NCBI GenBank assembly: GCA_016291085.1
Contig: JAEEVW010000006.1
Coordinates: 1 to 64,000, forward strand
Source of the DNA: Prevotella sp.
GTDB lineage: Bacteria > Bacteroidota > Bacteroidia > Bacteroidales > Bacteroidaceae
Direction: 5' to 3'
DNA length: 64,000 nucleotides
Shown piece after piece: positions 44,566-51,171 of the stretch. The notes beneath the pieces are model-generated. The model searched no databases and was not told the origin of the DNA. It saw only the letters and a program-made list of their open reading frames with translations. Both the position numbers and the translations under genes were made by a program. The stretch's first letter is position 1, and every line of letters starts with the position of its first letter.

Positions 44566-44607
44566 CAACTGTCAACTGTCAATTGTCAACTATCAACTGT
44601 CAACTAT
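44566..44607. repeat. Six-unit heptamer array between mtnN and luxS (CAACTGT)
   Basis: CAACTGT, CAACTGT, CAATTGT, CAACTAT, CAACTGT, CAACTAT directly after the mtnN stop. It includes the luxS stop codon and last two codons. No separate terminator hairpin is visible in this convergent junction. Confidence 0.95.
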
Positions 44608-45094
44608 CCGCAAACTGCCGTCCGTCAGCCAGCACTACCTGCAACTTCGTGTACTCCGAATGGAAGTCATTCTTCAGTCGGTTCAGGTAGCGACGGCTCT
44701 CCCAGTGGCACATGGGCAGGTCGTGCAACAGACAGTTGCCGCACGTTTCGGGTGTCGTAGCCGGAACCTCCTTCTGCGTCAGTATCCACTCCAGACACTC
44801 GATGGTCAGCGCTCGCATGTCCTCCACACTGTACGTCCCCGTCATGATGATGTACATGCCCGTCAGACAACCCATCGGGCCCACATACACCACATCGTCC
44901 TTTACCCGTGAGTTGCGAAACCACGTTGCCATCAGGTGTTCCAGGCTGTGCATGGCCGATGGTGCCACAGCAGGCTCCTTGTTGGGTTCGGTAATACGCA
45001 GGTCGTAAGTAGTAAAACCCCTGTCCTCGCGCGACACATAGATGCCCGGCTTCAACTGGGTATGGTCAATGGTAAAACTCTGTATTACTTCCAT
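44600..45094 (-). CDS. luxS: S-ribosylhomocysteine lyase (AI-2 synthase)
   Basis: 164 residues. MEVIQSFTIDHTQLKPGIYVS start, zinc site MHSLEHLMATW (H-x-x-E-H) and ETCGNCLLHDLPMC (third ligand and active-site cysteine region), plus MGCLTGMY. It splits S-ribosylhomocysteine to homocysteine and the AI-2 precursor. It follows typA by 5 bp and is probably co-transcribed with it. The tail after LADGRQF comes partly from a heptamer array, making it a few residues longer than usual. Confidence 0.96.
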   Translation of the reverse strand: MEVIQSFTIDHTQLKPGIYVSREDRGFTTYDLRITEPNKEPAVAPSAMHSLEHLMATWFRNSRVKDDVVYVGPMGCLTGMYIIMTGTYSVEDMRALTIECLEWILTQKEVPATTPETCGNCLLHDLPMCHWESRRYLNRLKNDFHSEYTKLQVVLADGRQFADS

Positions 45095-45099
45095 AACGC

Positions 45100-46902
45100 T
45101 TACTGTTTGGCAGCCTTTTTGCGCTGGTCGTGGTCGAGAATGATTTTACGCATACGCATAGACTGCGGTGTCACCTCGACGAGCTCGTCCTCCTTGATAT
45201 ATTCGAGGCACTCTTCCAATGACATAACCACCTTGGGAATGATGCGCGCCTTGTCGTCGGTACCAGATGCACGGACGTTGGTCAGCTGCTTGGCCTTGCA
45301 GACATTGATGACCAGGTCGTTGTCGTGGACATGTTCGCCAACCACCTGACCCATATAGACATCCTCACCCGGATCGATAAAGAACTTACCGCGATCCTGC
45401 AGTTTGTCGATGGCATAGGCAAAGGCATTGCCCGTATCCATCGAAATCATCGAGCCGTTGACACGACGCTCTATCTCGCCCTTGTAAGGCTGGTATTCCT
45501 TGAAGCGGTGAGCCATAATGGCCTCACCTTGAGAGGCTGTCAGGACGTTGGTGCGCAGACCTATGATGCCACGCGAAGGGATGTCGAACTCGATGTTGGT
45601 GCGTTCGCCCTGCGACTCCATACTGGTCATCTCACCCTTACGGCGGGTAACCATATCGATCATCTTCGAGGCAAATTCCTCGGGGACGTTGATAGTCAGT
45701 TCCTCCACGGGTTCGTGCTTCACGCCATTGATTTCCTTATAGATAACCTGCGGCTGTCCGACTTGCAACTCATAGCCCTCACGACGCATGGTCTCGATGA
45801 GTACCGAAAGGTGCAGCACGCCACGGCCCGAGACGACCCACTTGTCGGTAGAATCCTCGAAAGGCTCGACACGCAGGGCGAGGTTCTTCTCCAGTTCCTT
45901 CTCCAGGCGGTCGTTAATGTGACGCGAGGTAACGAACTTACCCTCCTTGCCAAAGAACGGAGAATCGTTGATGCAGAAAAGCATCGACATGGTTGGCTCG
46001 TCAATAGCAATAGGCGGCAGTGGTTCGGGATTCTCTATGTCGCAGATGGTGTCGCCAATCTCGAACTTTTCGAGTCCGATGACGGCACAGATATCGCCAC
46101 AGTCCACCTGATCAATGCGCGAGTGTCCCATACCGTCGAAGGTATGCAACTCCTTAATCTTCGTCTTCTCCGTAGAACCGTCGCGATGGGCAATGGTGAC
46201 CTGCATGCCGTCCTTCAGCGTGCCACGATGAACGCGGCCCACAGCGATACGGCCTGTATACGAGCTATAATCGAGCGAGGTGATCAGCATCTGGGGCGTA
46301 CCCTCCATCTGCTTGGGAGCGGGAATCACCTCGACAATCTTATCCAACAGATACGTGATGTCCGTTGTGGGTTTGTTGTAGTCCTCACCCATCCAACCGT
46401 TCTTGGCAGAGCCATAAACCACAGGGAAATCCAGCTGGTCTTCAGTGGCATTGAGCGAGAACATCAGATCAAAGACCATCTCGTAGACCTCCTCAGGGCG
46501 GCAATTAGGCTTGTCGACTTTGTTGACCACCACAATGGGCTTCAGACCAATCTGCAGGGCCTTCTGCAGCACGAAACGCGTCTGAGGCATGGGGCCCTCG
46601 AAGGCGTCGACGAGCAACAGGCAGCCGTCGGCCATGTTCAACACGCGCTCCACCTCGCCACCGAAGTCCGAGTGTCCCGGAGTGTCGATGATGTTGATTT
46701 TCGTTCCTTTCCAGTTAATACTTACATTCTTCGAAAGAATGGTGATGCCGCGTTCGCGTTCAAGGTCGTTAGCATCCAACACCTGACTCGACAGGTTCTG
46801 TCCCTCACGGAAAAGATTGCCTGCCAGCATCATCTTGTCCACCAGCGTCGTCTTGCCGTGGTCTACATGTGCAATAATTGCAATATTTCTGATATCCTGC
46901 AT
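45100..46902 (-). CDS. typA: Ribosome-associated GTPase TypA/BipA
   Basis: 600 residues. G1 [17 protein letters not shown]2/G3 [11 protein letters not shown] and [16 protein letters not shown]4 [13 protein letters not shown], then domain II, and the BipA C-terminus with [23 protein letters not shown]. Assists 50S assembly and stress adaptation. Its promoter region lies in the gap shared with the divergent rpsO. Confidence 0.97.
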   Translation of the reverse strand: MQDIRNIAIIAHVDHGKTTLVDKMMLAGNLFREGQNLSSQVLDANDLERERGITILSKNVSINWKGTKINIIDTPGHSDFGGEVERVLNMADGCLLLVDAFEGPMPQTRFVLQKALQIGLKPIVVVNKVDKPNCRPEEVYEMVFDLMFSLNATEDQLDFPVVYGSAKNGWMGEDYNKPTTDITYLLDKIVEVIPAPKQMEGTPQMLITSLDYSSYTGRIAVGRVHRGTLKDGMQVTIAHRDGSTEKTKIKELHTFDGMGHSRIDQVDCGDICAVIGLEKFEIGDTICDIENPEPLPPIAIDEPTMSMLFCINDSPFFGKEGKFVTSRHINDRLEKELEKNLALRVEPFEDSTDKWVVSGRGVLHLSVLIETMRREGYELQVGQPQVIYKEINGVKHEPVEELTINVPEEFASKMIDMVTRRKGEMTSMESQGERTNIEFDIPSRGIIGLRTNVLTASQGEAIMAHRFKEYQPYKGEIERRVNGSMISMDTGNAFAYAIDKLQDRGKFFIDPGEDVYMGQVVGEHVHDNDLVINVCKAKQLTNVRASGTDDKARIIPKVVMSLEECLEYIKEDELVEVTPQSMRMRKIILDHDQRKKAAKQ

Positions 46903-46922
46903 CGTAATAATTTACTATTCGA

Positions 46923-46943
46923 CGATTTACAATTTACTATTTA
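46923..46943. repeat. Degenerate heptamers upstream of typA
   Basis: CGATTTA, CAATTTA, CTATTTA within a longer duplicated AATTTACTATT segment in the typA leader. Confidence 0.5.
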
Positions 46944-46968
46944 TTGTACTATTTGACGATTTCGGGTG

Positions 46969-46976
46969 CAAAGGTA
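46969..46976 (-). promoter_or_regulatory. typA-luxS promoter -7 box
   Basis: Minus-strand TACCTTTG, 66 bp upstream of the typA ATG. Confidence 0.7.
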
Positions 46977-46994
46977 CACATTTTTGGGGAAATA

Positions 46995-47050
46995 TTTGGT
47001 AGTTTTGCAGAAAATGTGTAATTTTGCAGCCGCATTTCGGAAAATCCGAA
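46995..47050 (+). promoter_or_regulatory. rpsO promoter and leader hairpin
   Basis: TTTG (46995-46998) and TAATTTTG (47019-47026) are 20 bp apart. An additional TAGTTTTG lies at 47000-47007. The roughly 100-nt leader has a TTCGGA-aaa-TCCGAA hairpin (47036-47050). Ribosomal protein S15 often controls its own mRNA, so the leader is a candidate binding site. Confidence 0.6.
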
Positions 47051-47136
47051 GCATTTGACGACGTAAACCGCCCGTGATTAGGCAGGGAAAGCGTCCGAAA
47101 GATGTTATTGCAAATTTATAATCACAATTAAACATT

Positions 47137-47406
47137 ATGTATTTAGATCAAGCTAAGAAGACTGAGATCTTCGGCCAGTATGGCAAGAACGCTCAGGACA
47201 CTGGTTCAGTAGAGAGCCAGGTTGCTCTGTTCACTTTCCGCATCAAGCACCTCACCGAGCACCTGAAGAAGAACCACAAGGACTTCGGTACCGCACGTGC
47301 ACTGACCAAGATGGTAGGTCGTCGTCGTAAGCTCCTGAAGTACCTCTACAACAAGGACATCAACCGCTATCGTGAACTGATCAAGGCTCTCGGTCTACGT
47401 AAGTAA
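47137..47406 (+). CDS. rpsO: 30S ribosomal protein S15
   Basis: 89 residues, the usual S15 length: VESQVALFTFRIKHLTEHLKKNHKDFGT and MVGRRRKLLKYLYNKD are the 16S-binding helices. Monocistronic, with its own terminator. A long leader of about 100 nt precedes it. Confidence 0.98.
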   Translation: MYLDQAKKTEIFGQYGKNAQDTGSVESQVALFTFRIKHLTEHLKKNHKDFGTARALTKMVGRRRKLLKYLYNKDINRYRELIKALGLRK

Positions 47407-47430
47407 TCCGACAGTAGTAGGACTTACAAA

Positions 47431-47466
47431 TAAAGGCTCGCTGCAAGCGGGCCTTTACTTTTTTTT
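47431..47466 (+). terminator. rpsO terminator
   Basis: TAAAGGCTCGCT (47431-47442) pairs with AGCGGGCCTTTA (47446-47457), followed by a T-tract to 47466. Confidence 0.92.
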
Positions 47467-47720
47467 ACCCCGCTTCAGCAAAACGCCCGCGTTTTGACCT
47501 TTTGACCTTCTGACCGCCTCAACAAAAGAGTCCTCGTTATTCAGCAATTACCCATGCTGCCGCCTTCCATATGCTTAGAACAGAGCACGGATAGCAGCGC
47601 ATGGTGAGTTGTTGTGTTTCTTGTGTCCCTAAGTTTTTCAATTTTATCTTGATCTTCTTGTGTATGCCGAAAAAAACAAAAAAAACGTTAATTCTTTTTA
47701 GCATATATTAACATAAAACG

Positions 47721-47887
47721 GTCAAAAAGTCAAAAAGTCAAAAGTGCGGCATTTTGGTGGGGGACCTATATGTATTAAGGGGGGTATTCTTATTATATTT
47801 TTATATACATTATTATATACATGTACATTATTATATACATTTAAGTCGCTGAAAACGAGCGGCTTTTGACCTTTTGACTTTTTGACC
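47721..47887. repeat. Inverted octamer-array element, copy 2 (word GTCAAAAA)
   Basis: Left arm 47721-47744: GTCAAAAA, GTCAAAAA, GTCAAAAG, then GCGGCATTTTGG. Right arm 47864-47887: TTTTGACC, TTTTGACT, TTTTGACC, preceded by AAAACGAGCGG. The core has GGTGGGGGACC and TTAAGGGGGGTA blocks and an AT-rich part with an 18-bp duplication (CATTATTATATACATG type). It aligns, in inverse, with the core at 8321-8419, although the flanking words differ. Confidence 0.8.
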
Positions 47888-47966
47888 TTTTTTCGGTTTT
47901 TTGGAGGTATTTGGCGAAATGTCAATTTCGGCGTTTTTTGCAAAAGTCACTTATATTTGAAAATTC

Positions 47967-47997
47967 ATTGCCCAACAAAAATAAACCCATATCTTTG
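47967..47997 (+). promoter_or_regulatory. Promoter downstream of copy 2 element
   Basis: -7 TATCTTTG (47990-47997) and a -33-like ATTG (47967-47970), 19 bp apart. It would drive the small ORF at 48098-48246 with a leader of about 95 nt that contains an AGCAA-ggg-TTGCT hairpin. Confidence 0.55.
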
Positions 47998-48097
47998 CCA
48001 CCGCTAAGGCCTAGCAAGGGTTGCTCAACCTCCTCGTAAGGTTCTCTCCCATTTTTTACGTGATTTATGTATTAGTGTAACTTAAAATTAGATTTTT

Positions 48098-48246
48098 ATG
48101 GCAAAAACAGGGTAAAATACGACAATTCATGCCAAATGATTGCACTTTTCCTCGCCATATCGTACATCGAAAATGGACGTAAAGTCGATATTGAGGACTT
48201 CCTTGACGGGTGGCTCTTAGCAAAGGACAACACACGAGAAACCTAG
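48098..48246 (+). pseudogene. Broken small ORF, about 49 codons if one A is restored
   Basis: ATG at 48098 reads MAKTG then stops. A second frame from ATG 48136 encodes a 36-residue peptide (MIALFLAISYIENGRKVDIE, then DFLDGWLLAKDNTRET). Adding one A to the A5 run at 48103-48107 fuses the two into a continuous 49-residue ORF starting MAKNRVKYDNSCQMIALFLA. No family recognised. A promoter and leader lie upstream, so it may be expressed as the shorter peptide, be switchable, or be decayed. Confidence 0.4.
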
Positions 48247-48374
48247 TGTTCATACGTGTTTTGGTTAATGGTTAAGTCAGATTCTTTTGTTGTGAAACGA
48301 GGGAATTTTTGTATACGGTCAGAAGGTCAGAGGGTCAAAACTCGGGCGTTTTCGTGAGAAGCAGTGTCGCACCC

Positions 48375-51164
48375 CTACCCTTCGAGATCTTTCATGTCGC
48401 GGGGAATCCAGAACCAGAAGGTGGAGCCGATGCCGACGTCGCCCGTGACACCAATCTGTCCGCCACACTTTTCGACAATGGCCTTACAGATGGAGAGTCC
48501 GAGACCTGTGCCCTGCACGAAGTCGTTGAGTTTGACAAAACGCTGGAATACGGAGTCCTGCTTGTCCTTGGGAATGCCGGAACCAGTGTCCTCGCAGTAG
48601 AAATAGAGGCCCTGCTGACCATTGCCGTCATTAGTCACCTCCCCTTGCTCGTTTCTCGTTTGTTGGCAATAGCCGACCTTAATATGTCCCTCGTGGGTGT
48701 ATTTGACGGCATTGGTGACGAAATTGGTGAGCAACTGCTGCAAACGGCCTTTGTCGAGGTGAGCCATGCAGGACGGATAGGGGTTGTCCTTCTGAAACTC
48801 GACGCCAGGTTCCTGCACACGCTGGGCCAGCGTCTGGCAGATATCGTCGAAGACGCGTGAGAGGTCTACCGTTTCAGGGTCAATGGCTAACGACTGCCCC
48901 ATACTGGATGCTTCGAGGATGTCGTTGATGAGTCTGAGCAGCATGTCGCAGTTGTTGCGGATGATGCGGATAAATTCACGACGTTCGCTGTCGTCCTCGA
49001 CCACATTGAGCAGTCCGCTGAAACCTACGATGGCGTTGAGCGGTGTACGGATCTCGTGCGTCATATTGGCCAGGAAAGCTGCCTTCATGCGCCCGGAATC
49101 CTCGGCACGGGAACGCTCTTGGCGTAACTGTTCCTGAGCCCGTATGAGGGCAGTGACGTCGCGCGAAATACCGAAATATTCGGTGAGTTGTCCGTTCTCG
49201 TCGAATATGGGGAAGCCAAAGACGTCGTACCAAGTAGGGGTACTGTCGACCGGTGTACGGTCGAAGAGCATCAGCGTGTTGTAAGCCTTGCCCTGTTGCA
49301 TGGCCTCCTGAATCTCAGCCATAGCGCTTTCCCGGGATTCGTTCTGGATGGAAGCCACATACTGTTCAATGGTTTCCGTATATTCCGCCTCTCCGGGGGT
49401 ACGCATGAGGGTGACGACATTCTCAGCTGGACGGTAGCTCCAAACAAATATCTGACATTCCTCGAGCAGGTAGCCGAGTTGCTGCTGGTACTGCTTGATG
49501 GCTTCGTTGACGGTCTGCAACTTGCGGTCGTGCCGACGCTGTTCCAGATACATGTCGCGCTCGGCAGACACGTCGCGGGCGGTGGCAACATAGTAGACCA
49601 GACGGTCGGAGTCGTCGATGACGGGACGGATGCGCGTCTCGATATAGGTATCGACACCCAGAGAGGGGTACTGCAAAAGCCGACAGATATGGAGCGACTC
49701 ACGGGTGCCGGGGTAGAAATCTCCCTGATAGCCTGGGTCGTCGAATATTGACATCTTGCGGAAGAATTCTTCACCCATGTCATCAATATGGCACAATTCG
49801 CGCATCTTCTGGTTGTAGTCGAGCAGATGGCCTTCAGGGTCATAGAATGACATGGCAATGAGATTGGTATCGAAAATCTTGCGGTAGCGATTACCCAACA
49901 GACGGTTGTGCTGCTCTTCCTCCAATTCCCGGGTGACGTCACGGCCACTGTAGATGATGTGACGGGGCTTACCGCCTTCACGTTCTATAATGGCTCCACC
50001 AAAGATATCGAGCCACTTAGGTTCATCGCTGGTGCCCATATTCACACGATACTGGTATTCGGTCGAGTCAATCTCGCCTGCCTTCATGCTTTCGTTGAGA
50101 TTATGCAGCTGAAGGGCCTGTCCCTCGGCCATGCGTTTCAGGAACTCCTGTGCAGGCATCGGTTCGTAGGGCAGCAGATGACCATAGCGGTTGTGCAGCA
50201 TGTAGTTGCTGACGTCAAGTTCCACCACATAGAATTCACCCATACTGAGCGCCTTGTCCATCATCTGGTAAATGTCTTTATTTCTGCGGACGGCAGATTT
50301 GACACGCAACACCGTCAGACGGCTCAGCAGGAAGGCCACCAATCCCAAAACGACCAAACCGATGAGGATGATGATGGCAATAGGCGATGCATCGTCGTGA
50401 ACACGCTCAGGATGGAACCATTTATCGTAGATGGCCTGCAACTCGCCAGCCTGTTCCAGGCGGGTGAACTCGTCATCGATGATGTCGATAATCTCCTTGT
50501 CGTAGCCGATGATGCGCAACTCTCCGGCAGGAATGTCAATGCGGTCGAGCAGCAGGCTGTCGAAATGGAACTCCTGAATTTTTCGTTTGAGGGGTTCCTC
50601 GCCCCAGATGAAATAATTGTAACGCTTGTTGCGAACAGCCATGAGGGCCTCCTTCGGAGAATAATACTTGACTGCGAAGTTCGAGTCGCCGCGTTCCTGA
50701 ATCTGCCAGGCAGCATAATCGGCACGTTTGACGAGTATGGTGTCGCCCTTAGTCAGATCAGCAATACGCGACAGGGGCGGTGTATCGATGTGACGGACGA
50801 CACGCAGGTTGTAATAGTTGATGTATTTCTGTGTTGCGACAAACGGGCGTCGCTTGTAGAGATAGGACAAGGCATGAATGAGGTCAGCGTCATGGTGTTC
50901 GAACATCATCGTGGCCTCGTGCCACTCCTGCGTCACAAACTTATGGGGAATGTCCAGACGGTTCAGAATCAAGTCGAGGACATCGACATTATATCCAGAT
51001 GGCTGGCCATTGGAATCGAGGAATTCGAAAGGTCGGAAATCCCAGTCGCAGACGATGGTCAGCGGGTGATGCTCGGTGTAACCATAGAATTCCTTGGCCT
51101 CAGCCGAAGAAACAGGCCAGAGACACAGCAGGACAAGCAGTATGTCGTAGAATCGTTTGTTCAT
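48375..51164 (-). CDS. Sensor histidine kinase with periplasmic SBP domain (active type, H703)
   Basis: 929 residues, fourth gene of the kinase operon. Signal peptide; SBP_bac_3-like periplasmic domain about 28-255 (CDWDFRPFEFLDSNGQPSGYN); one membrane helix about 260-285; three PAS-like domains; then HisKA with NMTHEIRTPLN (H703) and a complete HATPase (N-box LLTNFVTNAVKYT, G1 EDTGSGIPKD, G2 GTGLGLSICKAIVEKCGG). It probably senses a small molecule such as an amino acid and autophosphorylates. No receiver or output domain, and no response regulator gene in the operon. Paralogue of the 53988-56051 kinase. Confidence 0.92.
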   Translation of the reverse strand: MNKRFYDILLVLLCLWPVSSAEAKEFYGYTEHHPLTIVCDWDFRPFEFLDSNGQPSGYNVDVLDLILNRLDIPHKFVTQEWHEATMMFEHHDADLIHALSYLYKRRPFVATQKYINYYNLRVVRHIDTPPLSRIADLTKGDTILVKRADYAAWQIQERGDSNFAVKYYSPKEALMAVRNKRYNYFIWGEEPLKRKIQEFHFDSLLLDRIDIPAGELRIIGYDKEIIDIIDDEFTRLEQAGELQAIYDKWFHPERVHDDASPIAIIILIGLVVLGLVAFLLSRLTVLRVKSAVRRNKDIYQMMDKALSMGEFYVVELDVSNYMLHNRYGHLLPYEPMPAQEFLKRMAEGQALQLHNLNESMKAGEIDSTEYQYRVNMGTSDEPKWLDIFGGAIIEREGGKPRHIIYSGRDVTRELEEEQHNRLLGNRYRKIFDTNLIAMSFYDPEGHLLDYNQKMRELCHIDDMGEEFFRKMSIFDDPGYQGDFYPGTRESLHICRLLQYPSLGVDTYIETRIRPVIDDSDRLVYYVATARDVSAERDMYLEQRRHDRKLQTVNEAIKQYQQQLGYLLEECQIFVWSYRPAENVVTLMRTPGEAEYTETIEQYVASIQNESRESAMAEIQEAMQQGKAYNTLMLFDRTPVDSTPTWYDVFGFPIFDENGQLTEYFGISRDVTALIRAQEQLRQERSRAEDSGRMKAAFLANMTHEIRTPLNAIVGFSGLLNVVEDDSERREFIRIIRNNCDMLLRLINDILEASSMGQSLAIDPETVDLSRVFDDICQTLAQRVQEPGVEFQKDNPYPSCMAHLDKGRLQQLLTNFVTNAVKYTHEGHIKVGYCQQTRNEQGEVTNDGNGQQGLYFYCEDTGSGIPKDKQDSVFQRFVKLNDFVQGTGLGLSICKAIVEKCGGQIGVTGDVGIGSTFWFWIPRDMKDLEG

Positions 51165-51171
51165 TGCGTGG

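Larger units (their letters stand above)
47492..48340. repeat. Outer inverted octamer triplets (TTTTGACC) bracketing a non-coding region
   Basis: Left triplet 47492-47515: TTTTGACC, TTTTGACC, TTCTGACC, preceded by AAACGCCCGCG. Right triplet 48317-48340: GGTCAGAA, GGTCAGAG, GGTCAAAA, followed by CTCGGGCGTTTT. They are inverted copies about 0.8 kb apart, enclosing the copy 2 element and one broken small ORF. Apart from these and the promoter at 47990, the 47.41-48.37 kb stretch shows nothing recognisable. Confidence 0.75.

Noticed and set aside
45325..46956. 543-codon plus-strand ORF opposite typA
   Set aside because: Shadow frame of a highly conserved gene; it continues across the typA promoter.
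47722..47943. Minus-strand ORF of 73 codons over copy 2 element
   Set aside because: Composition follows the repeat element itself (VYNNVHVYNNVY from the 18-bp duplication); no start context.
48065..48253. Minus-strand ORF of 62 codons
   Set aside because: Antisense to the small plus-strand ORF and lacking a promoter or homology by eye.
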